A stretch of 64,000 bases of DNA, taken from positions 62,001 to 126,000 of the forward strand of contig CAWHQP010000004.1 in NCBI GenBank assembly GCA_963831535.1. Direction: 5' to 3'. The position numbers and the translations under genes are program-made. Source of the DNA: Bog-756 sp963831535. GTDB lineage: Bacteria; Actinomycetota; Acidimicrobiia; Acidimicrobiales; RAAP-2. The notes below the pieces were generated by a model, which saw nothing but the letters and a program-made list of their open reading frames with translations, was not told the origin of the DNA and made no database searches. Shown here piece by piece: positions 1-8,099 of the stretch (position 1 is the stretch's first letter; the number at the start of each line of letters is the position of its first letter).

Positions 1-26
1 CTTCCAACGCCGACGTGCAGGATTGA
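1..26 (+). CDS. 3' end of an HTH-cassette gene (partial)
   Basis: The window opens inside a gene whose last codons read SNADVQD followed by TGA. The HTH protein at 8822-9085 ends SNANVQD-TGA, and the DNA around the stop is nearly the same in both places. In both cases a tRNA-Glu fragment follows about 100-120 bp downstream. I infer that this is the tail of a second copy or relative of that cassette gene; the rest lies outside the window, so the assignment rests on only eight codons plus matching context. Confidence 0.5.
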
Positions 27-147
27 CTCAGCACATCGCCGCTCACAACTAGTCTCCCCCCCACGTGATCTCCGTCATGGCAACGTTGGGGCTTAGTGGC
101 TTTCGCGATTTGGCGATCGGGCTATGCCATTCGCCGCTGCACCAGTT

Positions 148-192
148 AGCAGTCCCAACGGGGTTCGAACCCGTGACTCCGCCTTGAGAGGG
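148..192 (-). repeat. tRNA-Glu 3'-half fragment, att-like site (copy 1, diverged)
   Basis: On the minus strand this is the anticodon-loop to 3'-end part of tRNA-Glu, with two mismatches against the intact gene at 9192-9264. Upstream of the anticodon loop the sequence no longer folds as a tRNA: there is no acceptor 5' strand and the anticodon stem has mismatches. It is the most diverged and most distant of the four copies, as expected for the oldest integration junction at the tRNA 3' end. Confidence 0.7.
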
Positions 193-262
193 GGCCAGAG
201 GATGACTCCCCTACCAGCTAAAATGAGAGATGAGCTGGACTTTCACTGCTTGTTAGTGGTCG

Positions 263-1345
263 TCATTTCGCCCCGTTTTTCGACCTCTCACGGACGGGGA
301 CGGACGAAGTTTCCACCGGCTCCCGAGTGATCAGAGAGTGAAGATCACAGCGACAGCGACCTCTTCGAGTGATGGATTCACCGTAGGCTTCGTGGAGGGT
401 CCGCATGGCGATCCGAGGGCGCACGCTGAGCGCGGCGATGCCGACCAGAATGAGCAACGGCCCGGTACTCGGATCGGTAGCCTGACCGCTGAGTAGCTGG
501 CCAAAGCTCTGCCCGGCTGCCCAGTACACGGCAGCGAGCACAATCCCAGTCACGATGAATATCGACCGGGCAGGGCGCGGTCCCAGAGCGGCCAGTCCGA
601 TGGCCAGTTCGAGAGCGACCACCACGATCGTGGCCGAGAAACCCATGCTATGGACCCCGCGGCCAAGCCCGTCGTCGAAGCGAGCCAGCCATTGCGGTAC
701 CGACGAGGCATTGGCTGCCAGCTGCGCGCTGAAGGTCGACGCCGGACGGTTTCCTGGAAGTAGGTCGAGGACGGCGCCACCAACCCACAGCACCGCCCAG
801 ACTGGGAGGAGCCAATAGGGTGGCCGTTGGGGCTGGTGGTCCACCCCTGAATGAGTCCCGGGCCACGCGGCCACGGCCAACACGCCGTAGAGCACGGCGG
901 CCCCGGGGGCTCCGACCAGGGCGTTCGCATGGCCCCCCGCCACTCCGCCCAGGCCCTCCCCGGCGTACCAGACGCCACCAGCCCACAGTACCGAGGCGAC
1001 AATGGCCGGCCGCCGTAACCGAGGGATCAGGAATCCGACCCCGATGGCCAGTTGGACGGCGGCAAAGAACGAATTGCATAAGACTGGGTAGTGGGTAATG
1101 AGGAGTGCGTTCCAGCGAACAGGCTCGGATACGAACCAAGGCTGTCCCACCGCCGACGGAGCAATGATTTGATGGGCGAATCCCTTGGTGAACATGAAGG
1201 ATTGCAGCTGCAGGGCTCCGTCCAGGAGCCACAAGACGCCGAGGGCACAAGAGAGGGAGCGGCAACTCAGGAAGAACGATGTACCCGATCGTGTTTTCCA
1301 GGTTGGAACCGGCCTGACCTTTCGGTACTCCAAGGTCGTCGTCAC
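263..1345 (-). CDS. polytopic membrane protein of unknown function
   Basis: A 360-residue protein with about eight hydrophobic segments. The N-terminal stretch LLDGALQLQSFMFTKGFA and following helices are reminiscent of DoxX-like integral membrane proteins of actinobacteria, but I cannot assign a reaction or substrate. The start is a GTG preceded by GAGGTG at about 5 bp. The last 35 residues are Arg/Cys-rich and unlike the membrane core, so the native C-terminus may have been altered by a frameshift or by the nearby recombination junction at 148-192. It lies inside the tRNA-Glu island, downstream of and co-directional with the secreted protein gene at 1461-3836, from which a hairpin separates it. 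Confidence 0.6.
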   Translation of the reverse strand: MTTTLEYRKVRPVPTWKTRSGTSFFLSCRSLSCALGVLWLLDGALQLQSFMFTKGFAHQIIAPSAVGQPWFVSEPVRWNALLITHYPVLCNSFFAAVQLAIGVGFLIPRLRRPAIVASVLWAGGVWYAGEGLGGVAGGHANALVGAPGAAVLYGVLAVAAWPGTHSGVDHQPQRPPYWLLPVWAVLWVGGAVLDLLPGNRPASTFSAQLAANASSVPQWLARFDDGLGRGVHSMGFSATIVVVALELAIGLAALGPRPARSIFIVTGIVLAAVYWAAGQSFGQLLSGQATDPSTGPLLILVGIAALSVRPRIAMRTLHEAYGESITRRGRCRCDLHSLITREPVETSSVPVRERSKNGAK

Positions 1346-1404
1346 TGGGTCACCTCGTACAGGACCATGTCTGGCCGTTCAGTTCGATTAATGCCTAGGA
1401 ATGA

Positions 1405-1438
1405 CAGGGGAGGGGTTCTTGACGAACTCCCTCCCCTG
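1405..1438 (-). terminator. GC-rich hairpin downstream of the secreted-protein gene
   Basis: CAGGGGAGGGGTTC pairs with GAACTCCCTCCCCTG across a 5-nt loop, with one bulged T. It sits in the 115-bp gap between the stop of 1461-3836 and the start of 263-1345. There is no clear U-run on either side, so termination is likely but not certain. Confidence 0.5.
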
Positions 1439-1460
1439 CCCGTTCATTACCACTGGAGCC

Positions 1461-3836
1461 CTAGGCGGCCGATCCGTAGAACGGCATCCCCTCGTTGGGC
1501 GGACCGAAGGTGAAGACACCACCGTCCGAGGCGGTCAGCCAGTACCCGTCGTAGGAGTTGTTGTTGAGGCCGGCGATGACCGGTGCGTTCAGCTTCAGGT
1601 TGCCGGTCGAACCGTAGAACGGGGCGTTGAAGTCGAACACCCCGCCGTCGGAGGCCACCAACCGGTAGCCGCTCCCGTCCGAGAGGGGGGCGATGCCCAC
1701 CACCGGTTTGTTGAGAGCTATGCCACCGGTCGAACCCATGAAGGGTGCATTGAAGGAGAACACTCCACCGTCGGAGGCCACCAACCAGTAGCCACCGGTC
1801 GACCGGTCGAGCCCCATACCCACTACCGGCTTGTTGAGGTGAATGTTGCCGGTGGAACCGGCGAAGGTGGCATCACCGTAGGTGAACACGCCGCCGTCCG
1901 ACGCCACCAGGTAGTAGCCGGTCCCGTTCAGGGTGGGGGTGATGCCCACCACGGGCTGGTTCAGGGGCGCGCCTCCGGCTGATCCGTAGAATGGAGCGTT
2001 GAAGGAGAACACCCCGCCGTCCTTGGCCACCAACCAGTAGCCACCGGTGGCCCGGTCGACGGCCATGCCCACAATAGGCTGATTGAGATGCTGGCCGGTC
2101 ATGGCTCCATAGCAGGTGGCGGCACCGAACGCAGCCACGTCTCCCTGCGAGTCGGTCTCGAAGTAGCCCGTCCCGTCATCCAGCGCCGCTGAACCGACCA
2201 CGGTGCCGGCGGGCAGATGGGTCATGCAGCTCGTCTGCACCGGACCTGGAGTAGGCGAGCTGCCACCGGGGAGAGTCTGGAACCAGAGGTAGGCATTGGT
2301 CGGGACTTCCTTTACCGCCGGCGTGCTACCCGAAGCGGGGACACCGATGCCACTGCCAGCCACGCCCTCGAGGGCCCGCACGGACGCATAATCCTTGGAG
2401 CTTTCGATGGTGGCCAGTCCCGCCGGCGTGGTCACGGGGATGACGATCACGTTCCACCATTCCGGCTGATCGCCGTTCCGTGTGGTCAACAGATGGTCGT
2501 GTCCGGGCAACGGCACGTTGTCCAGGGACGAGGCGTTGGTCACACCGAGGGTTGGGGCCAACAGTGAGAGGTCGATGGTGGCCGGGTGGTCGATGCAGGT
2601 GATGGCCGCTGAACACTGGTTGTAAGTCACCGGGGGAGTCGCATAGAGCGGCACCGGAATGTACAGCGGATCGATGGTGTTGTTGGTGGCCGGGTACGAG
2701 TTGGCCGGTGTCGGGATCGTCGAATCGCCGACGTTAGGCGGTACCGACGTGGGATCGGCTCCGGCCTCGCAGCCCGAGGACGAATGCACGGTGACGGTGG
2801 TAGTCCCGCAGTAGTAGGGCTCGGAGTAAAGCGCCTCGACATCCTGGCCTTCGATCCAGTCACGGCTAATGCCGACGTTCTGGCAGTTTGGAGCGGTGGC
2901 CCCACAGTCGTTCATGAGGTTGTTGAATGTCGTCCCCGACTCCACCTGGCTGGCGGGAGGGGCGGCGGCGGCGGCGGCCACCGAGGGGCCGGGAGGGGCG
3001 GTAGCGGCCAGGTTCGACGCCATGGCAGCCGACAGTGTCCCCGGCAGGACCTGGAAGAACAGGAACGCATTGGTGGGCACCTCGGTGGCAGCCGTGGCCG
3101 GGTTGGGGTCGGCGGTGGCGGTGTTGATCGCATTCAGGCTGGTCAAAGTATTGAAGGTGGTCAGACTCTTGGTGGCGACGATCTCCACGTTCCACCATTC
3201 GGGGAGTCCGCCGTTGCGGGTGGCCACCACATGGTTGTGCGCGGGTATGGGCACGGCGTCGAGCGTCGAGGGATTGGACACGCCTAGGTAGCCAGCCAAG
3301 GCATGGAGATCAATGGTCGGAGGGTGGTCGATGCATGTCGCTGTGCTGATGCACTGCGTCGGCTGGGGCGTGAACCCGATCGGAACCGGAATGTACAGCG
3401 TGTCACTGTGCTTGGTGTTGCCGAGGATCGTTCCGTTGGCGGAGGCGAGGGTTGGGTTGGGATTGGTCGATGCCGGTGTGCCAGCTTCGCACCCCGTCGA
3501 CGTGTCGAGCGAGCCCTTTCCTGGTTCGCAGTAGTAATCCTCGCTGTAGAGCAGATCGACGTTGGTACCGTTGTAGTAGCCGTTGGATTCGCCCACCTGG
3601 CCACAGGTAGGGGCATCGTTCCCGCAGTTGTACTGGAGCGGGTCGATGGTCGTCCCGTTGTCACCGTTGGGGGCGGGGTCCTGGGCGGCGTTTGCCGTGA
3701 TGGTCGGTGCGGCACTGGCCGTGGCCGTCTGCAACGACAGGCCGAAGAGTACTGTCAACAAGGAGGCCATGACCACGATTGCGGTTCGGACATGGCGATT
3801 CGATCGATGGAGTGTGGAAGTGGTCAAGAGATTCAC
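1461..3836 (-). CDS. secreted protein: duplicated His/Cys-rich domain plus C-terminal 'YWLVASDGG' repeats
   Basis: A 791-residue exported protein. Residues 1-43 are a signal peptide (basic start, hydrophobic core, ASA-AP cleavage site). Two tandem copies of an unrecognised domain follow (about 63-280 and 300-525). Each copy has a Cys-rich first half ending near GCEAG and a second half with YIPVP, CIDHP.TIDL, a histidine pair (HNH or HDH), TRNG and PEWWNV; the conserved His/Asp could bind metal. Residues 540-791 are about five copies of a 40-residue repeat with the core YWLVASDGGVFSFNAPF. AAAGG lies 8 nt upstream of a TTG at 3827 but abuts the GTG at 3836, so the true start may be 3827. Function is unknown; a cell-surface location is inferred. 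It lies within the tRNA-Glu island, so it may have been acquired by transfer. Confidence 0.75.
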   Translation of the reverse strand: MNLLTTSTLHRSNRHVRTAIVVMASLLTVLFGLSLQTATASAAPTITANAAQDPAPNGDNGTTIDPLQYNCGNDAPTCGQVGESNGYYNGTNVDLLYSEDYYCEPGKGSLDTSTGCEAGTPASTNPNPTLASANGTILGNTKHSDTLYIPVPIGFTPQPTQCISTATCIDHPPTIDLHALAGYLGVSNPSTLDAVPIPAHNHVVATRNGGLPEWWNVEIVATKSLTTFNTLTSLNAINTATADPNPATAATEVPTNAFLFFQVLPGTLSAAMASNLAATAPPGPSVAAAAAAPPASQVESGTTFNNLMNDCGATAPNCQNVGISRDWIEGQDVEALYSEPYYCGTTTVTVHSSSGCEAGADPTSVPPNVGDSTIPTPANSYPATNNTIDPLYIPVPLYATPPVTYNQCSAAITCIDHPATIDLSLLAPTLGVTNASSLDNVPLPGHDHLLTTRNGDQPEWWNVIVIPVTTPAGLATIESSKDYASVRALEGVAGSGIGVPASGSTPAVKEVPTNAYLWFQTLPGGSSPTPGPVQTSCMTHLPAGTVVGSAALDDGTGYFETDSQGDVAAFGAATCYGAMTGQHLNQPIVGMAVDRATGGYWLVAKDGGVFSFNAPFYGSAGGAPLNQPVVGITPTLNGTGYYLVASDGGVFTYGDATFAGSTGNIHLNKPVVGMGLDRSTGGYWLVASDGGVFSFNAPFMGSTGGIALNKPVVGIAPLSDGSGYRLVASDGGVFDFNAPFYGSTGNLKLNAPVIAGLNNNSYDGYWLTASDGGVFTFGPPNEGMPFYGSAA

Positions 3837-4387
3837 CTTTCACTATTGGCGCTGCGAGTGTCTTTGCCCCTACGCCGGCCAGTTCATGCGCCAGTCCCCG
3901 TGCTTGTGGTGATCTCTGCTCGGCGAATGCTGTCGAACACACGATCCACGCCACGTCTTCGGACCGGCCTACTGCGACGGATGACCAAATCGTCGATTGA
4001 CCGCTGACCAGCGCACCAGACGATCCCGAGGGCCCGTTGCCTGGGTCCGAGACTGGAGGTCAGGTGCTCGCACGGTTGGCAAGGAGGCGGATCCCAATGT
4101 CCAACAGACCTTTGCGTCCGGCTCAAGGAAGGGGGCGGGACGGCACAAGGTTCTTTTCAGAGTCCTTCGTGCTCCCGTCGGTGCGTCCTTCGGCGGGGTC
4201 TAAATGGGGTGGTGGCGATCGGGCTCCTTTGAGCTGAACAGCAACATGGCCGACTAGTGGATGAGGCTGGGGATCGGCCGATTGCCGGGTCCTGAGAATT
4301 GAAAACCAATCACAACCCGGACGACGTGGAGATTACTTGTGAGCAGCCACAATCAGATGCGAGGCCAAAGCGGGGTCGAGGTATGTG
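3837..4387. other. 550-bp stretch without a convincing gene
   Basis: Lies between the start of the secreted-protein gene and the left end of the IS3-family element. Short open frames exist on both strands, but none has a ribosome site, recognisable protein features or a partner. It probably holds the promoter of the minus-strand gene and degraded island DNA. Confidence 0.5.
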
Positions 4388-4453
4388 AGGAGCCTGACCC
4401 ACTTTCCCGGACACCTGATCTAAGGCGATGATCGTCTTGGAAAGGAGTCCGCA

Positions 4454-4741
4454 ATGCCCCGCCCGCATCCACCAGAGTTCCGTCAACGAGCCATCGAGCT
4501 GGCCCGGCTGAAAGAGAAGCCGATCGCCAAGATCGCCGCTGACCTTGGAATCTCGGAGTCCTGTCTCCGCAACTGGGTCCATCAGGCCGACGTCGACCAA
4601 GGCGTGACCGAAAGGCTCTCGACCGATGACCGTGCCGAACTCGTTCGCCTGCGCCGGGAGGTCCGGGTGAAGGACATGGAGATCGAGATCCTGAAGCGGG
4701 CTTCGGCCTTCTTTGCCCGGGAGAACGTGCTCCCAAAATAG
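4454..4741 (+). CDS. IS3-family transposase OrfA
   Basis: A 95-residue protein, the DNA-binding half of an IS3 transposase. A helix-turn-helix (IAKIAADLGISESCLRNWV, about residues 28-46) is followed by a leucine-zipper-like coiled coil (LVRLRREVRVKDMEIEILK). The frame ends at a TAG immediately after a CCCAAAA heptamer (4732-4738). This fits X XXY YYZ and would let ribosomes slip by -1 into the OrfB frame, producing the OrfAB transposase. AAAGGAG lies upstream of the ATG. Confidence 0.9.
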   Translation: MPRPHPPEFRQRAIELARLKEKPIAKIAADLGISESCLRNWVHQADVDQGVTERLSTDDRAELVRLRREVRVKDMEIEILKRASAFFARENVLPK

Positions 4742-5610
4742 CGTTCCGGCTGGTCCAGGAGTTGAGCTGCGAGAAGATCGATGTCGCAGTGGCCTGCCGG
4801 GTGTTGAAGGTCTCCCGTTCCGGCTACTACGAGTGGCTGGGACGACCGGTCTCTGAGCGGGACTGGGATGACGCCCACCTGCTGGACGAGATCAAAGACG
4901 TCCATGTCGCCTCCCGGGCCACCTATGGGGCACCGAGGGTCCACGCCGAGCTGAAACTCGGTCGGGGCCACCGGATCGGGAGGAAGCGGGTGGCCCGGTT
5001 AATGCGCACTGAGCGCCTCCAGGGTATCTGCCACCGGCGGAAGGGCCGTCACCGTCCGGCTCCCGCCGTCCACGACGACCTGGTGAAGCGCAGCTTCTCA
5101 GCTGAACGTCCCGACCAGCTGTGGTGCACCGACATCACCGAGCACCCGACGAGGGAGGGCAAGGTCTACTGCGCCGCCATCCTCGATGTCTTCTCGAGAC
5201 GGATCGTCGGATGGTCCATCGCTGACCACATCCGGTCAGAGCTGGTGGTCGATGCCCTCCAGATGGCCGCCTGGAGGCGGCAACCCGAGCCCGGAGGCAT
5301 TCTGCATTCGGACCGCGGATCCCACTACGCGAGCTGGATATTCGGCCACCGACTTCGAGAGGCGGGACTGCTCGGCTCCATGGGCCGGGTGGCCTCGTCG
5401 GTCGACAACACGATGATGGAGTCCTTCTGGTCCACCATGCAGCGGGAGCTCCTCGACCCCCAGTGCTGGGACACGAAGGCTGAGCTCTCGTCAGCCATCT
5501 TCGAGTGGATCGAGGCGTTCTACAACCCGGTCCGCCCGCACACCTCCATCGGGGATCTCAGCCCGATCGAGTTCGAAGCTCTTCACACCGCCGCAAAAGT
5601 TGCGGCATGA
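4738..5610 (+). CDS. IS3-family transposase OrfB, DDE integrase domain (made by -1 frameshift)
   Basis: The catalytic half of the transposase. The N-terminal HTH_21-like region (CRVLKVSRSGYYEWLGRP, ATYGAPRVHAEL) is followed by an rve-type catalytic core with the three acidic residues visible: D in CTDIT, D in HSDRGSHY and E in MMESFWSTM. The C-terminal motif FYNPVRPHTSIGDLSP is typical of IS3/IS150 relatives. The frame is open from upstream of the OrfA stop, consistent with expression as an OrfAB fusion through the CCCAAAA slippery site; an independent TTG start at 4762 is also possible. No stop or frameshift is seen, so the element may still be active. Confidence 0.9.
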   Translation: MAFRLVQELSCEKIDVAVACRVLKVSRSGYYEWLGRPVSERDWDDAHLLDEIKDVHVASRATYGAPRVHAELKLGRGHRIGRKRVARLMRTERLQGICHRRKGRHRPAPAVHDDLVKRSFSAERPDQLWCTDITEHPTREGKVYCAAILDVFSRRIVGWSIADHIRSELVVDALQMAAWRRQPEPGGILHSDRGSHYASWIFGHRLREAGLLGSMGRVASSVDNTMMESFWSTMQRELLDPQCWDTKAELSSAIFEWIEAFYNPVRPHTSIGDLSPIEFEALHTAAKVAA

Positions 5611-5686
5611 TCACAACAACCAACGTGTCCGGGAACCGGGTCAGGCTCCTTCCCTTTCAGATCAAGAGATTGATTGAGCACCGCCA

Positions 5687-5995
5687 TCAGCTGGCGTGGC
5701 GAGAGATGTATTCGTCTAGGGCCTCACGACTCACGTCAGCCAAACGCTTGCCCTGAGCTCTGGCCAGTTCCTCCAGCGCTGTTCTGGTCTCTGGGGGCAC
5801 GCGCACGGTGAGACTGGGAGTACGTGCGTTTCCACCCGTCACCGATGGCCGGCCCCGGTGGCGGGCGAGGGCACGTTCGGCCATCTCCTCGGCGACCTGT
5901 TCGGTCAGGCGCCTCCCATCGGCGAGGTAGACCTCCTCGGCATCGAGATCGACGTCGGTCCCAATCGCTCCGGGCTTGATCTTGCGGCGTGTCAT
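5687..5995 (-). CDS. ribbon-helix-helix antitoxin
   Basis: A 102-residue protein. The N-terminal half is acidic (DVDLDAEEVYLADGRRLTE) and the C-terminal half looks like a CopG/Arc ribbon-helix-helix (SLTVRVPPETRTALEELARAQGKRLADVSREALDEYI). The ATG overlaps the stop of the upstream toxin remnant by 4 bp (ATGA), the usual layout of a toxin-antitoxin operon. By family it would bind DNA and the cognate toxin. Here the toxin is frameshifted, so the antitoxin may be orphaned. It lies just right of the IS3 element. Likely autoregulated through the tandem inverted repeats at 6241-6275. Confidence 0.75.
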   Translation of the reverse strand: MTRRKIKPGAIGTDVDLDAEEVYLADGRRLTEQVAEEMAERALARHRGRPSVTGGNARTPSLTVRVPPETRTALEELARAQGKRLADVSREALDEYISRHAS

Positions 5996-6239
5996 CGACC
6001 CTTCTTCCGGTAGTGCGTAGGCATCACGTGAATGACCAGGTAGCAGTCAGGTTTCTCGATCGCCACGATCTCGAGTTCCGACCGCGTTCATCCTCAGCGA
6101 CCCAACTGAGCACCGTCGCGCCCGTATCCGGATCGGTGGTGATGGTGGAATCGTTCGTGGATATCACGTAGTGGGCGGACTCTCTGCCGACTCGGTGTTT
6201 GCGGGATCCCCGAGTGAACCGGACCGGCTTGACCCTCAT
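5992..6239 (-). pseudogene. small toxin gene, frameshifted
   Basis: Reads MRVKPVRFTRGSRKHRVGRESAHYVIST and onward through ATVLSWVAEDERGR, then goes out of frame near 6078-6081. In the next frame the rest reads ELEIVAIEKPDCYLVIHVMP and ends with TGA overlapping the antitoxin ATG. Restoring one base gives a continuous protein of about 82 residues of a type commonly paired with RHH antitoxins in actinobacteria. I read it as a toxin inactivated by a single-base deletion; a sequencing error is the alternative. Confidence 0.65.
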
Positions 6240-6240
6240 A

Positions 6241-6275
6241 TTGTGTCAGACACAACATCTTTGTGCAAGACACAA
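6241..6275. promoter_or_regulatory. tandem inverted-repeat operator of the RHH toxin-antitoxin operon
   Basis: Two copies of an inverted repeat, TTGTGT-CAG-ACACAA at 6241-6255 and TTGTG-CAAG-ACACAA at 6261-6275, are spaced 20 bp centre to centre (two helical turns). They lie immediately upstream of the minus-strand toxin start. This is the expected position for cooperative binding by a ribbon-helix-helix antitoxin. Confidence 0.65.
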
Positions 6276-6399
6276 CACCACTCGACGCTGATACCGATCG
6301 CCCGTATAACCAACAGATTGGGGCGCCCACGTGCACCAGGTTGGTGGCGCCCCGATACGGCGCAGGCGCCACCTGCAGGAATCGGCTGCATTCTTGCGC

Positions 6400-7420
6400 T
6401 CATGAGGACCGGCGATCAGCCTGGGTAATGTCCGACACCGAGGCCAGCGCCCGTTCTCCCAACGAGCTGAGAGCAGAGGCGATCGCCCGATCACGATCGG
6501 CGGTGGCGTGCTGATACCGCAGCGCAGCTGCGCGCTGGCGTGGCCCATCCGAGCCATGAGCTCGGCCGTGCTCGCGCCGGTGTTGCCGCTGTGGCGCAGA
6601 TCGTGAAAGTGCAGATACTGGAGCCCGGTCTGTCGGCGCGCCTTGTCCCACGCCGCCTGAAGAACGTGTGGACGGAGCGGACCACCCTTCTCACCGGTGA
6701 ACAGCAGACTGTCGGGCGGTGCAGCCACGTGGCTCGTCAAATGATCCTCGAGCGCGGGGACGATCACGTCGGGAATGGCGATCGTGCGCCGACCCGCTGC
6801 CGTCTTCGGATCTCCCATGAACAGCTCACCCGTCGCCAGGCTCACCACCGCCCGCCGGACAGTCACCGTGCCGTGGAGAAGGTCGACATCGCCGCGACGC
6901 AGGGCCAGGATCTCGCCTCGGCGCAATGAGCAGTACGACGTCAGCAGCACGGCGGCACGGAACCTCGGTGCGATGGCATCGGCCAGGGCCTGTACCTGGA
7001 GCACGGTGATGACCGGCAGCGTGCGGCCGTCGCCCGGCCGGGCCCGTCATCGCCGCTCAGCTCGGCATACCAACTCCGGACCATGCTGGGCGTGATCCTG
7101 GCGATCTCGACGGTTCCCGACACCGGCCGTATGTGGAGCTTGAGCAGCGAGGCGTAGAGCTCACGGGTCCGGGGCCGGAGATCGGTCCGGAGCGCGAGCC
7201 ACCGCCGGCTGTACTCGGCGAGCGTCACCCGTCCGGCCCGGGGATCGACCCAAGCGCCCCGGGCCAGGTCGGCCTCGACCATCGACAGCCATTGGGTCGC
7301 CCCTCCTCGGAGGGGAAACGTGCGCGGCGCCACGTGACGGGTGCCCTCCAGCCAGTAGCTGGCCTGCCATCGCCCCGACGCGAGCCGCCGGACCGATCCG
7401 AACTGACGTCTTCCGCTCAC
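6400..7420 (-). pseudogene. tyrosine-recombinase integrase, decayed
   Basis: The N-terminal part (GTG at 7420; FGSVRRLASGRWQASYW, then VTLAEYSRRWLALRTDLRPRTRELYASLLKLHI) is the AP2-like and SAM-like region of an actinobacterial phage-type integrase. Near 7030-7045 the frame shifts and roughly 30 residues expected by family are missing. The catalytic core resumes in another frame (LTSYCSLRRGEILALRRGDVD, then HFHDLRHSGNT). A second shift near 6530 puts the C-terminal ALRYQHATADRDRAIA, with the catalytic Tyr, in a third frame. It sits next to the att copy at 7563-7610, as an integrase should. Non-functional as it stands. Confidence 0.85.
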
Positions 7421-7562
7421 GCCACAGAAGGTAGGTCGGCGCTGTGACGGCCCCGAGAGCCGATTTGGCCATGGCTTCGCGCACGGAACGCGCACGGAGC
7501 CTGTTCCGACCGACGTGTCCACAGGCCAGCTAGCCAAGAAACTGCCCTGACCAGCCACGACG

Positions 7563-7610
7563 CTGAGCAGTCCCAACGGGGTTCGAACCCGTGTCTCCAC
7601 CTTGAGAGGG
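7563..7610 (-). repeat. tRNA-Glu 3'-half direct repeat, att-like site (copy 2)
   Basis: 48 bp identical to 8425-8472 and to 9187-9234 inside the tRNA-Glu gene. It spans the anticodon loop, 3' anticodon strand, variable loop, T-arm, acceptor 3' strand and a few bases beyond. It lies about 140 bp upstream of the integrase remnant, the usual place for an attachment core. Confidence 0.85.
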
Positions 7611-7763
7611 CGGAACGGATCGTGGCTGCGTGATCCATCCGGTCTCAGGGGATGTCATTTTGGCAGGTCACCTCGGCCGAACTCGATGATCGGTGGAACG
7701 TGCTGATCCACGCTGCAACACCCTGGGACGGATTTGTTGGGTGAGGTGTTGGGTTTTCTTGCC

Positions 7764-7795
7764 ATAACGCTTGCCGTTATTAACGCTACTCGTTA
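7764..7795. promoter_or_regulatory. tandem operators of higBA
   Basis: ATAACG-cttgc-CGTTAT (7764-7780) is directly followed by TAACG-ctact-CGTTA (7781-7795): two inverted repeats with 5-nt spacers and the same half-site. They end 11 bp before the GTG of higB. Such doubled palindromes are the typical HigA/HigBA autoregulation site. Confidence 0.7.
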
Positions 7796-7806
7796 CTATC
7801 GCTGAT

Positions 7807-8088
7807 GTGATCCGGTCGTTCCGAGACAAGGAGACCGAGCGGATCTGGAGGAGGCAACGGGTCCGGCAGCTTGACGACGGCACTCAAAGGATCGCCCTCC
7901 GAAAGCTGCTGATCCTCGACGCTGCCGAGGTTCTCGGCGACCTGAGGGTCCCGCCGGGCAATCGACTCGAAAAGCTGAAGGGCGACCGCGCCGGCTCGTA
8001 CAGCATCCGTGTCAACCAGCAATGGAGGATCTGCTTCAACTGGTCCGACGCTGGCGCCGAAGATGTCGAGCTGATCGACTACCACTGA
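7807..8088 (+). CDS. higB: HigB-type mRNA interferase toxin
   Basis: 93 residues from a GTG start (VIRSFRDKETERIWRRQ). It has the RelE/HigB signature regions: ALRKLLILDAA, DLRVPPGNRLEKLKGDRAG, YSIRVNQQWRICFNW and a C-terminal DVELIDYH. HigB toxins cut mRNA on the ribosome and are silenced by HigA. The start was chosen because homologues begin MIRSF and the upstream 36 bp are operator DNA. It is 11 bp ahead of higA, and the pair alone fills the 815-bp interval between two exact att repeats, which suggests that the module moved as a cassette. All key positions seem intact. Confidence 0.9.
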   Translation: MIRSFRDKETERIWRRQRVRQLDDGTQRIALRKLLILDAAEVLGDLRVPPGNRLEKLKGDRAGSYSIRVNQQWRICFNWSDAGAEDVELIDYH

Positions 8089-8099
8089 GAGGAGAATCC

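Larger units (their letters stand above)
4388..5650 (+). mobile_element. IS3-family insertion sequence, apparently complete
   Basis: About 1.26 kb bounded by inverted repeats. The left end reads AGGAGCCTGACCC then, after 5 nt, CCCGGACAC (4388-4416 region). The right end (5625-5650, reverse strand) reads the same two blocks separated by 4 nt. Inside are the usual two overlapping reading frames of an IS3 transposase. I see no matching short direct repeats just outside the ends, so the target duplication has been lost or the insertion was followed by rearrangement. Confidence 0.85.

Noticed and set aside
148..235. A full tRNA gene at 148-235 (minus)
   Set aside because: Only the 3' half matches tRNA-Glu. 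The anticodon stem has mismatches, and no 5' acceptor strand complementary to TGGGACT is present, so it is treated as an att-type remnant.
4385..5654. Target-site duplication of the IS3 element
   Set aside because: Bases flanking the two inverted repeats (GTG on the left, TCC on the right) do not match in any register I tried.
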